Positions 35,624 to 45,566 of a stretch of 64,000 bases of DNA are shown here, in pieces. The position numbers were made by a program, and so were the translations under genes. The stretch is from Andreprevotia chitinilytica DSM 18519 (GTDB lineage Bacteria > Pseudomonadota > Gammaproteobacteria > Burkholderiales > Chitinibacteraceae), in contig NZ_JONM01000014.1 of NCBI RefSeq assembly GCF_000711875.1, positions 53,736-117,735 of the forward strand, in the 5' to 3' direction. The notes under the pieces were generated by a model. It saw only the letters and a program-made list of their open reading frames with translations. It had not been told where the DNA came from and did not search any database. Position 1 is the first letter of the stretch, and the number at the start of each line of letters is the position of its first letter.

Positions 35624-35642
35624 CAGCCGAAGCAGCGATTGC

Positions 35643-37430
35643 TTAGTGCTTCTTCTTCATTGGCGGCAAGTCGGTGCAGCTGCCTTCGAATACTTCGGCA
35701 GCCATACCGATCGATTCACCGGTGGTCGGGTGCGGGTGGATAGTCTTGGCGATATCCACGGCATCCGCGCCCATTTCGATGGCCAGGCAGACTTCACCGA
35801 TCATGTCGCCCGCGTGCGGGCCGACAATCGCGCCACCCACGATCCGATGCGTTTCGGCATCGAAAATCAGCTTGGTGAAGCCCTCAGTGCGGTCGTTGGC
35901 AATTGCACGGCCGGACGCCGCCCACGGGAACACGCCTTTCTCGATCTTGATGCCTTGCTTCTTGGCATCATCTTCGGTCAGGCCGACCCATGCCACTTCG
36001 GGATCGGTAAACGCCACGCCCGGAATTACGCGGGCATCGAAGTAGGACTTCTGGCCTGCTGCGACTTCCGCTGCCACGTGTGCTTCATGTACGCCTTTGT
36101 GCGCCAGCATCGGCTGGCCGACGATATCGCCGATGGCGAAGATGTGCGGCACGTTGGTGCGTTGCTGTTTGTCAACCGGAATGAAACCACGTTGGTCGAC
36201 GAACACGCCGGCGTTCTCGGCTCCGATCTTCTTGCCGTTCGGCGAGCGGCCGGTGGCATGCAGCACGACGTCATAACGCTGCGGTTCTTTCGGTGCTTTT
36301 TCGCCTTCGAAGCTCACGTAAACGCCATCGGCCTTGGCCTCGACCGCTACGGTCTTGGTGTTCAGCATGATGTTGTCGAAGCGATGGGCGTTCCACTTTT
36401 CCCACACTTTGACTAGATCGCGGTCCGCGCCTTGCATCAGGCCATCCATCATCTCGACCACGTCGAGACGTGCGCCGAGCGTGGAGTACACCGTGCCCAT
36501 TTCCAGGCCGATGATGCCGCCACCGATGATCAGCATCTTCTTCGGCACGGACTTGAGTTCCAGTGCGCCGGTCGAATCCACCACGCGCGGATCATCCGGA
36601 ATGAACGGCAGCTTCATGACCGATGAACCAGCGGCGATGATCGCTTGCTTGAAGCGGATCACTTTCTTTTCGCCCGTCTTGTCCTGGCCGGTGCCGGTGG
36701 TGGTTTCGACTTGCAGATGATAAGCATCGAGGAAGGTACCGACGCCGCGCACGACGTCGACCTTGCGGGCTTTGGCCATGCCGTTCAGGCCGCCGGTGAG
36801 CTTGCCGACCACTTTTTCCTTGTAGCCACGCAACGCATCCAGATCGACTTCGGGCTTGCCGAATTTGATGCCGTGCATTTCCAGATGCGCGACTTCGTCG
36901 ATCACTGCCGCGTTGTGCAGCAGCGCCTTGGACGGAATGCAGCCTACGTTCAGGCACACGCCGCCCAGCGTGGCGTAGCGCTCGACCAGCACGGTCTGCA
37001 GGCCGAGATCGGCGGCGCGGAAGGCGGCCGAATAGCCGCCAGGGCCGGAGCCGAGGACGACGATTTCTGCTTCGATGTCGACCGGGCCGGTGTAGCTGCC
37101 GGCGACTGGCGCTGGCGACGGTGCTGCGGCTGGAGCCGGCGCAGCGGCCGGTGCGGGCGCGGCTGCTTTGGGGGCGGGTGCAGCTGCAGCGGCGCTGGCT
37201 TCGATGACAGCAATGACGCTGCCTTCGGAAACCTTGTCGCCGGTCTTGATCTTGAGTTCTTTGATGACGCCGGCGGCGGAGGCTGGCACTTCCATCGTGG
37301 CCTTGTCGGTTTCCAGCGTGATCAGGCTTTGTTCGAGCGCGACGGTATCGCCGACGCTGACGAAGACTTCGATCACGTCCACGTTATCGTGGCCGCCGAT
37401 GTCCGGCACCTTGAGTTCGATTGTGCTCAT
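35643..37430 (-). CDS. lpdA: Dihydrolipoyl dehydrogenase (E3) with lipoyl domain
   Basis: 595 residues. An N-terminal lipoyl domain (1-80, lipoyl Lys in [10 protein letters not shown]) and Ala/Pro hinge precede the flavoprotein: FAD motif [14 protein letters not shown], redox disulfide [16 protein letters not shown] motif [12 protein letters not shown], and the C-terminal His-Glu pair HPHPTTGES. It reoxidises lipoamide in the pyruvate dehydrogenase complex. The extra lipoyl domain is found in several beta/gammaproteobacterial E3 proteins. Start ATG 37430 with AGGA upstream. Last gene of the aceE-aceF-lpdA set. Confidence 0.95.
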   Translation of the reverse strand: MSTIELKVPDIGGHDNVDVIEVFVSVGDTVALEQSLITLETDKATMEVPASAAGVIKELKIKTGDKVSEGSVIAVIEASAAAAAPAPKAAAPAPAAAPAPAAAPSPAPVAGSYTGPVDIEAEIVVLGSGPGGYSAAFRAADLGLQTVLVERYATLGGVCLNVGCIPSKALLHNAAVIDEVAHLEMHGIKFGKPEVDLDALRGYKEKVVGKLTGGLNGMAKARKVDVVRGVGTFLDAYHLQVETTTGTGQDKTGEKKVIRFKQAIIAAGSSVMKLPFIPDDPRVVDSTGALELKSVPKKMLIIGGGIIGLEMGTVYSTLGARLDVVEMMDGLMQGADRDLVKVWEKWNAHRFDNIMLNTKTVAVEAKADGVYVSFEGEKAPKEPQRYDVVLHATGRSPNGKKIGAENAGVFVDQRGFIPVDKQQRTNVPHIFAIGDIVGQPMLAHKGVHEAHVAAEVAAGQKSYFDARVIPGVAFTDPEVAWVGLTEDDAKKQGIKIEKGVFPWAASGRAIANDRTEGFTKLIFDAETHRIVGGAIVGPHAGDMIGEVCLAIEMGADAVDIAKTIHPHPTTGESIGMAAEVFEGSCTDLPPMKKKH

Positions 37431-37451
37431 GGGGTGAATCCTGTGAGGGGG

Positions 37452-37528
37452 CATGTAGGGTGGGTTAGCCCATCAGGGCGTAACCCACCGCAGCGAACGC
37501 GGGTCATGATGCGGACCCGCCCTACATG
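37452..37528. repeat. REP-like element between aceF and lpdA
   Basis: Outer arms CATGTAGGG (37452-37460) and CCCTACATG (37520-37528) enclose a second hairpin TGGGTTA...TAACCCA (37461-37487). The GTAGGGTGGGTTAG...CGTAACCCACC type is a widely dispersed proteobacterial repeat. It occupies most of the aceF-lpdA spacer and could adjust relative expression of E2 and E3. Confidence 0.7.
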
Positions 37529-37538
37529 GTGATGGGTG

Positions 37539-39170
37539 TCAGAGGACCAAACGGCGGATGTCTGCGAGCAGCTTGCCCAGGTGCACCGTGAAGCGACCGG
37601 CTGCTGCGCCGTCGATCACGCGGTGATCGAAGGACAACGACAGCGGGCACAGCAGGCGCGGTTCGAATTCCTTGCCGTTCCAAACGGGCTTGGTCTGGCT
37701 CTTGCACACGCCGAGGATCGCGACTTCCGGTGCATTGATGATCGGCGTGAAGCTGGTGCCGCCAATGCCGCCAAGCGACGAAATCGTGAAGGTCGCGCCT
37801 TGCATGTCGGTCGGCTTGAGCTTGCCTTCGCGCGCCAGGCCGGAGAGATCGGTCAGTTCCTTGGCGATCTGCTTCAGGCCCTTCTTGTCGGCATCCTTGA
37901 TCACCGGTACCACGAGGCCGTTCGGTGTGTCTGCCGCGAAACCGATGTGGTAGTACTGCTTGAGGATCAGGTTGTCGCCGTCGAGGCTGGCGTTGAATTC
38001 TGGGAACGCCTTGAGCGCCTCGGCGGCGGCCTTGATGATGAAGGCGAGCGGGGAGAGCTTGAGACCGCTCTTTTCCCATTCCTTGCCGATGGTCTTGCGG
38101 AAGTCTTCCAGCTCGGTGATGTCGTATTCGTCGTTGAACGTAACGTGCGGGATCATCACCCAGTTGCGGTGCAGGTTCGCGCCGGAAATCTTCTTGATCT
38201 TGGACAGCGGCTTGGCTTCGATCGGGCCGAACTTGGCAAAGTCGACCTTCGGCCACGGCAGCAGATCCAGACCGACGCCCGAACCACCCGCAGCGGCGGC
38301 AACCGGCGAGGCGATGCTGCCGGTCAGCACGCCCTTCACATACGCTTGCACGTCGCTGTTGACGATGCGGCCTTTCGGGCCCGTGCCCTTGACCTTGCCC
38401 AGATCAACGCCGAGTTCACGCGCATATTTGCGGATGGACGGGCTGGCATGGGCTTTGGAGAAGCTGCCTTCGTCGATCTTGGCGGGTGCGCTGGCAACCG
38501 GTGCTGCAACGGGGGCGGCGACAGGTGCCGGAGCGGGGGCTGCAACCGGAGCGGGTGCCGCGGCAGGGGCTGGTGCAGCAACGGAAGTAACCGCTGCGCC
38601 GGAGGACTTCACCGTCACAACCAATGCACCTTGGCTGACTTTGTCGCCAACCTTGATGGCAACGCTTTCGACGACGCCAGCGGCGGACGACGGGACTTCC
38701 ATCGTGGCCTTGTCGGTTTCCAGCGTGATCAGACTTTGTTCCAGCGCGATGGTATCGCCGACCTTGACCAGCACTTCAATCACGTCGACATCGTGGTTGT
38801 CGCCGATATCCGGCACGTGCACTTCAACGGTTTGGCTGGCGGCTGGCGCAGCAGCTGCTGCAGCCGGCGCTGGGGCCGGAGCTGCTACGGGGGCAGGTGC
38901 TGCAGCTGGTGCCGGCGCAGCAGCACCGGCGCTGACTTCCAGCAGCACGACGACGCTGCCTTCGGATACCTTGTCGCCAACCTTGACCTTCACTTCCTTG
39001 ACGACGCCAGCTTGTTCGGCCGGCACTTCCATCGTGGCCTTGTCGGTTTCCAGCGTGATCAGCGATTGTTCTTTCTCGATCCGGTCGCCCGCGTTGACCA
39101 GTACTTCGATGACATCGACGCCGTCATGGCCGCCGATATCGGGCACTTTCAGTTCAATGATGTTGCTCAT
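37539..39170 (-). CDS. aceF: Pyruvate dehydrogenase E2, dihydrolipoyl acetyltransferase
   Basis: 543 residues. Two tandem lipoyl domains (about 1-80 and 115-195, each with [10 protein letters not shown]), Ala/Pro-rich linkers, the peripheral subunit-binding domain ([28 protein letters not shown], about 245-280) and the catalytic domain with [10 protein letters not shown] near the C terminus. It moves the acetyl group from E1 to CoA and forms the core of the complex. Start ATG 39170 ([14 protein letters not shown]); an upstream in-frame ATG is not supported. Lies between aceE and lpdA. Confidence 0.96.
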   Translation of the reverse strand: MSNIIELKVPDIGGHDGVDVIEVLVNAGDRIEKEQSLITLETDKATMEVPAEQAGVVKEVKVKVGDKVSEGSVVVLLEVSAGAAAPAPAAAPAPVAAPAPAPAAAAAAPAASQTVEVHVPDIGDNHDVDVIEVLVKVGDTIALEQSLITLETDKATMEVPSSAAGVVESVAIKVGDKVSQGALVVTVKSSGAAVTSVAAPAPAAAPAPVAAPAPAPVAAPVAAPVASAPAKIDEGSFSKAHASPSIRKYARELGVDLGKVKGTGPKGRIVNSDVQAYVKGVLTGSIASPVAAAAGGSGVGLDLLPWPKVDFAKFGPIEAKPLSKIKKISGANLHRNWVMIPHVTFNDEYDITELEDFRKTIGKEWEKSGLKLSPLAFIIKAAAEALKAFPEFNASLDGDNLILKQYYHIGFAADTPNGLVVPVIKDADKKGLKQIAKELTDLSGLAREGKLKPTDMQGATFTISSLGGIGGTSFTPIINAPEVAILGVCKSQTKPVWNGKEFEPRLLCPLSLSFDHRVIDGAAAGRFTVHLGKLLADIRRLVL

Positions 39171-39234
39171 GTCTACATCCTGTGAGGGGTGAGGGGTGAG
39201 GAGCGAGGGGTAAAACCTGCTCCTGCCAGCGCCC

Positions 39235-39268
39235 GGCGTGATGGTGGGCAATGCCCACACTGCACGCC
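39235..39268 (-). other. Hairpin in the aceE-aceF spacer
   Basis: GGCGTG-ATG-GTGGGC-AAT-GCCCAC-ACTG-CACGCC folds into an interrupted 12-bp stem. Next to it is a purine-rich stretch with GTGAGGGGTGAGG direct repeats (39182-39200). No T-run; possibly a processing or stability element. Confidence 0.45.
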
Positions 39269-39284
39269 GAGCGCCTCACTCAAA

Positions 39285-41948
39285 TCAAACAGTCCAAGGG
39301 GCCGGGCGGTCGGTTTCGATGCCGTACTTGGCAATCGCTTCCGCAACCTTGGCACGCTCGATCTTGCCTTCGTCGGCCAGCGCCTTCAGGGCGGCGATGG
39401 CGACGTGGTAACGATCGACCTCGAAGAACTTGCGCAACTGCTGACGGCTGTCCGAACGGCCGAAACCGTCGGTGCCGAGCGTGACCATCTTCTGCGGCAC
39501 GTATTCGCGGATCTGGTCGGCGAAGACGCGCTTGTAGTCGGTGGCGGCGATCACCGGGCCGGCGCGATCCTTCAGCAATTGCGTCACGTACGGCACTTGC
39601 GGTTCGGCGGCGGTCGGGTGCAGCAGGTTGTAACGGCTCGCGGCCATACCGTCGCGCTTCAGCTCGTTCAGGCTGGTAGCGGACCAGATGTCGGCGTCGA
39701 CGTCGAAGTCGGCCTTCAAGAGGTCGGCCGCAGCAATCACTTCGCGGAAGATCGTGCCGGAGCCCATCAGTTGCACCTTGAGCTTGGCCTTCTGGTCACC
39801 CTCGCGGAACAGATACATGCCCTTGATGATGCCGGCTTCTGCACCTGCCGGCATGGCCGGGTGGGTGTAGTTCTCGTTCATCACCGACAGGTAGTAATAG
39901 ATGTTTTCCTGTTCCTGATACATGCGGCGCATGCCGTCTTGCACGATCACGGCCAGCTCGTAGGCGAAGGTCGGATCGTAGGAGACGCAGTTCGGGATGA
40001 AGTCGGCAAACAGGTGGCCGTGGCCGTCCTGGTGTTGCAGGCCTTCGCCGTTCAGTGTGGTGCGGCCGGAGGTGCCGCCAATCAGGAAGCCGCGTGCGCG
40101 CAGGTCACCAGCAGCCCAGGCCAGATCGCCGATCCGCTGGAAGCCGAACATCGAGTAGTAGATGTAGATCGGGATCATCGTCACACCGTGGTTGGCGTAG
40201 GACGTTGCTGCAGCGATCCAGTCAGCCATCGCGCCGGCTTCGTTGATGCCTTCCTGCAGGATCTGACCGTCGGTCGATTCCTTGTAGAACATCAGCTGGT
40301 CGGCATCTTGCGGCGCGTACAGCTGGCCGACGTGCGACCAGATGCCGAGCTGGCGGAACATGCCTTCCATACCGAAGGTGCGGGATTCATCCGGCACGAT
40401 CGGCACAACGCGCTTGCCGATGTTCTTGTCCTTGACCATCACGCCCATCAGGCGGACGAAGGCCATGGTGGTGGACATTTCACGCTCGCCGGTGCTGTCG
40501 AGCAGCGCCTTGAAGGCATCCAGCGTTGGCACTTGCAGCGGCTCGTTCACCGGGTTGCGGGCCGGCAGGTAGCCACCCAGCGACGCACGGCGTTCGTGCA
40601 TGTATTTCAGTTCCGGCGCATCGGCCGGCGGCACGTAGAACTTGCACGCACGCGCTTCTTCGTCGGTGAGCGGAATCTTGAAGCGGTCACGCAGGTGCAG
40701 CATGTCGTCGTCGGACAATTTCTTGGTCTGGTGCGCTACGTTCTGCGATTCGCCCGCCGCGCCCATGCCGTAGCCCTTGACGGTCTTGACCAGCAGCAGC
40801 GTCGGCGCGCCCTTATGTTCAACGGCAGCCTTGTAGCCGGCGTACACCTTGTGCGGATCGTTACCGCCACGGGTGAGGCGCCAGATGTCGTCGTCGGACA
40901 TGTTGGACACGAGGTCACGCAGTTCCGGGTAGGCACCGAAGAAGTGTTCGCGGATGTAGGCGCCGTCTTTCGACTTGTACGTTTGGTACTCGCCGTCGAC
41001 CACTTCCATCATGCGTTTTTGCAGCAGGCCTTTCTTGTCGCGGGCAAGCAATGCATCCCAACCCGAACCCCAGACCACCTTGATCACGTTCCAGCCGGAG
41101 CCGCGGAAGTCGCCTTCGAGTTCCTGAATGATCTTGCCGTTGCCGCGTACCGGGCCGTCCAGACGTTGCAGGTTGCAGTTGATGACGAACACGAGGTTGT
41201 CGAGCTTTTCACGGCCGGCGAGCGAGATCGCGCCCAGCGATTCCGGTTCGTCCATTTCGCCGTCGCCGCAGAAACACCACACCTTGCGGTCGCCCTTTTG
41301 CGTGAAGCCGCGGTCGTGCAGGTATTTCATGAAGCGGGCTTGATAGATCGCCATGATCGGGCCCAGGCCCATCGAGACGGTCGGGAATTGCCAGAAGTTC
41401 GGCATCAGCCACGGGTGCGGATAGGAGGACAAGCCGCCACCATCGACTTCCTGGCGGAATTTGTTCAGTTGATCTTCGTTGATGCGGCCTTCGAGGAAGG
41501 CACGCGAGTACACGCCCGGCGCGCTGTGGCCTTGGAAGTAGACCAGGTCGCCACCGTGGTTTTCGCTCGGGGCATGCCAGAAGTGGTTCCAGCCCACGTC
41601 GTACAAGGTTGCGGCAGACGCGAAGGAGGTGATGTGGCCGCCCAGATCGCCATTGGCACGGTTGGCCTTCACGACCATCGCAGCGGCGTTCCAGCGGGTG
41701 TAGGAGCGGATGCGCTCTTCAAAGGAGTGATTGCCCGGGCTCTTGGCTTCCAGATGCGCCGGGACGGTGTTGATGTAAGCGGTGGTGGCGGTGTAGGGGA
41801 TGTTTACACCGTCTTTGCGGGCATGGTCGACGAGTTGTTCGACCAGGAAGTGCGCACGTTCGGCGCCTTCGTTCTCCAGCACGCCATCGAGGGATTCAAT
41901 CCACTCGCGCGTTTCCTGGGGGTCGATATCGTGTTGCTGCTCTGCCAT
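39285..41948 (-). CDS. aceE: Pyruvate dehydrogenase E1 (homodimeric type)
   Basis: 887 residues, the length of E. coli AceE. Decarboxylates pyruvate with thiamine diphosphate and acetylates the lipoyl arm of E2. The TPP motif is GDGEMDEPES...NCNLQRLDGPV (about 230-270), preceded by GHSAPGVYSRAFLEGR. The N-terminal E2-binding region MAEQQHDIDPQETREWIESLDGVLENEG is intact. First gene of aceE-aceF-lpdA, 86 nt after pgi on the same strand. No PdhR-type regulator gene is next to it. Confidence 0.97.
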   Translation of the reverse strand: MAEQQHDIDPQETREWIESLDGVLENEGAERAHFLVEQLVDHARKDGVNIPYTATTAYINTVPAHLEAKSPGNHSFEERIRSYTRWNAAAMVVKANRANGDLGGHITSFASAATLYDVGWNHFWHAPSENHGGDLVYFQGHSAPGVYSRAFLEGRINEDQLNKFRQEVDGGGLSSYPHPWLMPNFWQFPTVSMGLGPIMAIYQARFMKYLHDRGFTQKGDRKVWCFCGDGEMDEPESLGAISLAGREKLDNLVFVINCNLQRLDGPVRGNGKIIQELEGDFRGSGWNVIKVVWGSGWDALLARDKKGLLQKRMMEVVDGEYQTYKSKDGAYIREHFFGAYPELRDLVSNMSDDDIWRLTRGGNDPHKVYAGYKAAVEHKGAPTLLLVKTVKGYGMGAAGESQNVAHQTKKLSDDDMLHLRDRFKIPLTDEEARACKFYVPPADAPELKYMHERRASLGGYLPARNPVNEPLQVPTLDAFKALLDSTGEREMSTTMAFVRLMGVMVKDKNIGKRVVPIVPDESRTFGMEGMFRQLGIWSHVGQLYAPQDADQLMFYKESTDGQILQEGINEAGAMADWIAAATSYANHGVTMIPIYIYYSMFGFQRIGDLAWAAGDLRARGFLIGGTSGRTTLNGEGLQHQDGHGHLFADFIPNCVSYDPTFAYELAVIVQDGMRRMYQEQENIYYYLSVMNENYTHPAMPAGAEAGIIKGMYLFREGDQKAKLKVQLMGSGTIFREVIAAADLLKADFDVDADIWSATSLNELKRDGMAASRYNLLHPTAAEPQVPYVTQLLKDRAGPVIAATDYKRVFADQIREYVPQKMVTLGTDGFGRSDSRQQLRKFFEVDRYHVAIAALKALADEGKIERAKVAEAIAKYGIETDRPAPWTV

Positions 41949-42034
41949 TTCACTCTCACTGTGTGTGTGGGTTGATCTTTACCTGCAATAAGCCCCGTGC
42001 CGGGTAGGCGCGGGGCTCGTGGTATTGCAAGGGG

Positions 42035-43681
42035 TTATCGCGGGGTATTCCGCTTGTAATAATTGATGAGACCGTTGGTCGAGGCGTCGTGATGCGTGGT
42101 CAGCCCCGGTGTAGTCAGGTCGTTTTCGATGGTTTTGGCGAGCTGCTTGCCTAGCTCGACACCCCATTGATCGTAGGAATTGATATTCCAGATGGTTCCC
42201 TGTACGAAAATCTTGTGTTCATAGAGGGCAATCAGCGCGCCCAGCCGACGCGGCGTCAGACGCTGCATCAGGATGGTGTTGGTCGGGCGATTGCCTTCAA
42301 AGATCTTGTGCGGTGCAAGCGCGTCTTGCGCTGCGCCGGTAACGCCAGCCTTGGTCAGTTCTGCGCGCACTTCTGCGTCGGTTTTGCCGCGCATGAAGGC
42401 TTCGGTCTGCGCGAAGAAGTTGGCCATCAGGATGGTATTGTGCGGCTCCGGGATTTCCGGATGTTCAACGCTGGCGATGAAGTCGATCGGCACCAGCTGG
42501 CTGCCTTGATGCAGCATCTGGTAGTAGGCGTGCTGGCCGTTGATCCCGGCATCCCCCCAGACCACCGGGCCAGTGTGGTAATCGACGCGGTGGCCATCCA
42601 GATCGACCGTCTTGCCGTTCGATTCCATGTCCAGCTGCTGCAGATAGGCCGGGAAGCGTTGCAGGCTCTGGTTGTACGGCGAGACAAGATGCGTGGCGGC
42701 GCCGAAGAAGTTGATGTACCAGACACCGAGCACGCCCAGGATCACCGGCAGGTTTTGTTCCAGCGGCTTGTTCTTGAAGTGCTCGTCCATGGTGTAGGCA
42801 CCGTGGAGCAGGTCTTGGTAGTCATGCTTGCCGAGGTAAATGGCGATAGGCAGGCCGATGGCGGACCACAGCGAATAACGGCCGCCGACCCAGTCCCAGA
42901 ATTCGAACATATTGTTGGTATCGATACCGAACGCAGCCACGGCTTGCGCGTTGGTCGACACGGCAACGAAGTGCTTGGCGATGTGTGTTTCGTTGCCAAC
43001 ACGATCGAGGAACCACGCACGCGCGGTACGGGCGTTGGTGATGGTTTCCTGCGTGGTGAAGGTTTTGGAGGCGATGATGAACAGCGTTGTTTCCGGATTC
43101 AGCTTCTTCAGCGTAGAGACGACTTGGTCGCCATCAACGGTGGAAACGAAGTGCATGGTCAGGCGCTGGTGACCGAAATCCTTGAGCGCATTGCAGACCA
43201 TGACCGGGCCGAGATCCGAGCCGCCGATGCCAATGTTGACGATGTCGGTGAAGGCCTTGCCGGTGTAGCCGACGCGCTCGCCTGAGCGAATTTCGTCGGA
43301 GAACTGGAACATCTTCTCCTTGACCGCGTTGACCTTGGGCATCACGTCTTCGCCGTCGACCAGGATCGGATTCTTGTCGAGGTTACGCAAGGCGGTGTGC
43401 AGGACGGCGCGGTTTTCGGTGACGTTGATCTTCTTGCCGGAGAACATCTTGTCGATCCGGGAAGTGAGGCCGGATTGGCGGGCCAGATCGAACAGCAATG
43501 CCATGGTTTTTTCGGTGACGCGGTTCTTCGAGTAATCAAAGAACAGGCCGCCGGATTCCAGCGAGAATTTTTCGAAGCGCTGCGGGTCCTGTTCAAACAG
43601 GTCACGCATGTGCAGGCCGGATACCTCGTTGAAATGCTGGGTCAGGGCAAGCCAGGCGGGGGATTGGGTCAAGCTGGACAT
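42035..43681 (-). CDS. pgi: Glucose-6-phosphate isomerase
   Basis: 548 residues. Interconverts glucose-6-phosphate and fructose-6-phosphate. Signatures: [29 protein letters not shown], and [18 protein letters not shown]. The segment usually read WGEPGTNGQHAFYQ is [14 protein letters not shown] here, so the catalytic Glu position holds Asp; the catalytic His (SVEHPEIPE) and C-terminal Lys ([12 protein letters not shown]) are present. Likely used to return fructose-6-phosphate into the Entner-Doudoroff route. Lies between hexR and aceE. Confidence 0.95.
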   Translation of the reverse strand: MSSLTQSPAWLALTQHFNEVSGLHMRDLFEQDPQRFEKFSLESGGLFFDYSKNRVTEKTMALLFDLARQSGLTSRIDKMFSGKKINVTENRAVLHTALRNLDKNPILVDGEDVMPKVNAVKEKMFQFSDEIRSGERVGYTGKAFTDIVNIGIGGSDLGPVMVCNALKDFGHQRLTMHFVSTVDGDQVVSTLKKLNPETTLFIIASKTFTTQETITNARTARAWFLDRVGNETHIAKHFVAVSTNAQAVAAFGIDTNNMFEFWDWVGGRYSLWSAIGLPIAIYLGKHDYQDLLHGAYTMDEHFKNKPLEQNLPVILGVLGVWYINFFGAATHLVSPYNQSLQRFPAYLQQLDMESNGKTVDLDGHRVDYHTGPVVWGDAGINGQHAYYQMLHQGSQLVPIDFIASVEHPEIPEPHNTILMANFFAQTEAFMRGKTDAEVRAELTKAGVTGAAQDALAPHKIFEGNRPTNTILMQRLTPRRLGALIALYEHKIFVQGTIWNINSYDQWGVELGKQLAKTIENDLTTPGLTTHHDASTNGLINYYKRNTPR

Positions 43682-43836
43682 CGGGGGGCTTCCTTGAGTG
43701 ATTCCATTTCCAGATCACGAGCACTTCGCGCTGCAATTTCCCAGGGGCAGCGCGCGTGTCGTTTGTTGTAGCGTCTTTCGCCGGCCTTGCGCTTTCAGGG
43801 TTGCCTTAAAAGCACCAGCTGCGAAGTCGCGGTCAA

Positions 43837-44682
43837 TCAACCTTCGTGACTGCGTACGCGCTTTTCCTTCAGGTTGCGCTTCATTTTTTCGAGTTGGTCG
43901 ATCAGCTCCGGCCCGCGTTTGAGCGCGACGCCAACCGCCAGCACGTCGATGATCACCAGGTGAACGATGCGCGTGATCATCGGGGTGTAGAGATCGGGGT
44001 CTTCCATGGTGTCGGCGAATAGACAGATGTTGCAGCGCTTGGCGAGCGGTGACTTGCTGTGCGTGATGCCGATGACGTCGGCGCCGGCATCGCGGGCGAT
44101 TTCAACCGAGCGGATCAAGTCGAGCGTACGGCCGGAGTTGGAGACCGCCACGACGGCATCACCCGGCTTGAGCATCGAGGCGCTCATGCCGTGCATGTGC
44201 GGGTCGGTATAGGCGACGGTTGGCACGCCCAGGCGGAAGAACTTGTTTTGTGCGTCGATCGCGACTGCGCCGGATTGGCCCTGGCCCCAGACTTCGATCT
44301 TGTGGGTGTTGGTCAGTACCTTGATGGCTTTTTCGAGCGCTTCGGTATCGAGCTCGTTACGGCAGCGCAAAAGGTGGGAGATGTTGTTATCGAACAGCTT
44401 CTTCGCCAGGTCATGCGCGGAGTCATCGGCGGACACCATCGAGTGCACATACGGCACGCCGGACACCAGACTACGCGTGAGGCGCAGCTTGAAATCCTGC
44501 AGGCCGGAGCAGTTGAGGCTGCGGCAGAAACGGATCACCGTCGGCTGCGAGACTTCGGCCAGATCGGCGATTTGCGCGATCGGTGCGTTGGCGACCAGAT
44601 TCGGTTGCGCCAGTACCAGTTCGGCAACTTTGCGTTCGGACCGGGACAAGCTGTCGATCATTGTTTTAATTCTTTCCAGCAT
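43837..44682 (-). CDS. hexR: HexR, RpiR-family regulator of glucose catabolism
   Basis: 281 residues. N-terminal RpiR helix-turn-helix (IAQIADLAEVSQPTVIRFCRSLNCSGLQDFKLRL, about 35-70) and a C-terminal SIS sugar-phosphate-binding domain (about 125-255: EVWGQGQSGAVAIDAQNKFFRLG...AVSNSGRTLDLI). HexR represses zwf and edd-eda operons and is released by 2-keto-3-deoxy-6-phosphogluconate. The gene lies among its expected targets. Candidate boxes are found between zwf and edd. TTG and other starts exist, but ATG 44682 gives the family N terminus MLERI. Confidence 0.95.
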   Translation of the reverse strand: MLERIKTMIDSLSRSERKVAELVLAQPNLVANAPIAQIADLAEVSQPTVIRFCRSLNCSGLQDFKLRLTRSLVSGVPYVHSMVSADDSAHDLAKKLFDNNISHLLRCRNELDTEALEKAIKVLTNTHKIEVWGQGQSGAVAIDAQNKFFRLGVPTVAYTDPHMHGMSASMLKPGDAVVAVSNSGRTLDLIRSVEIARDAGADVIGITHSKSPLAKRCNICLFADTMEDPDLYTPMITRIVHLVIIDVLAVGVALKRGPELIDQLEKMKRNLKEKRVRSHEG

Positions 44683-44744
44683 GTGTTGTCTCTGTGCCTT
44701 TCAGACCTTGTGGGCCCGTGATTGACCTGTCTTGGATAAACAGC

Positions 44745-44771
44745 GGGGCGGTTCGTGTTACGAACTGCCCC
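44745..44771 (-). terminator. Hairpin downstream of pgl
   Basis: GGGGC-A-GTTCGT / ACGAAC-C-GCCCC stem with one mismatch, between the pgl stop and hexR. It has no T-run, so it may only partly separate zwf-pgl from hexR. Confidence 0.45.
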
Positions 44772-44790
44772 GTCTCCTCTTGATGCGGCT

Positions 44791-45492
44791 TCAAGCCGCC
44801 CAGAACACTTCCTTGCTACCGCTGCTTTGATCAAGCACCCGGCGGATCGGGTATTGCTCGGTAAGCGGTTTTTCTTCTGCCATCGCAGTTTCTAGCAAAG
44901 ATTTCTTGCCTTCGCCGGTGATATGCACGATGACGTGACGGGCTTTGGCGATGGTTGGTAGCGTCAACGTAATGCGCTTGTGCGGTGCGATAGGTGGCGT
45001 TACTGCCGCGACGAGGGCCGTGGATGCGCAGGTCGCTTCCAGCTCGGGCGCATTCGGGAACAATGAGGCGGTATGGCCATCGTCGCCCATACCGAGAATG
45101 GCCACATCGATCGGGGCGGGCAGCTTGGTCAGACGCGCTTCGATTTCGGCTAATCCTTCATGGGGTGTTGCTGCAGTGGAAACCGGCGAAATAAACGTCG
45201 CTTCGGCGGCCGGGCCGACGAGCAGGTTCTGGCGCACGGTACGCTCGTTGCTGTCGGCATGATCGACCGGCACCCAGCGTTCGTCGATTAGCGTGATCAC
45301 TACCTTGGACCAGTTCACCTCGGTATTGGTGGACAGGGCTTTGAACAGACCGGCCGGTGTGCGGCCACCAGAGACGGCCAGGCCAGCCGTACCACGAGCG
45401 GCGATAGCGGCTTTCAGATCGGCGGCGATGGTCGCTGCCAGCTGTGCATCGAGTTGTTCTTTTGCTGCAAATTCATGCCATTGCAAGGACAT
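44791..45492 (-). CDS. pgl: 6-phosphogluconolactonase
   Basis: 233 residues of the SolB/DevB type. Hydrolyses 6-phosphoglucono-lactone to 6-phosphogluconate. Signatures GLAVSGGRTPAGLFKAL, VVITLIDERWVPVDHADSNERTVRQNLL and ILGMGDDGHTASLFP are present. 74 nt downstream of zwf on the same strand, so it supplies the second step of the same operon. Confidence 0.95.
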   Translation of the reverse strand: MSLQWHEFAAKEQLDAQLAATIAADLKAAIAARGTAGLAVSGGRTPAGLFKALSTNTEVNWSKVVITLIDERWVPVDHADSNERTVRQNLLVGPAAEATFISPVSTAATPHEGLAEIEARLTKLPAPIDVAILGMGDDGHTASLFPNAPELEATCASTALVAAVTPPIAPHKRITLTLPTIAKARHVIVHITGEGKKSLLETAMAEEKPLTEQYPIRRVLDQSSGSKEVFWAA

Positions 45493-45566
45493 GCAAACCT
45501 CTTGGAATCACGCGTGATATCAATTTAGCGACAGCGCGGCGGGGGCCGCACTGTCCGATGCATGGA

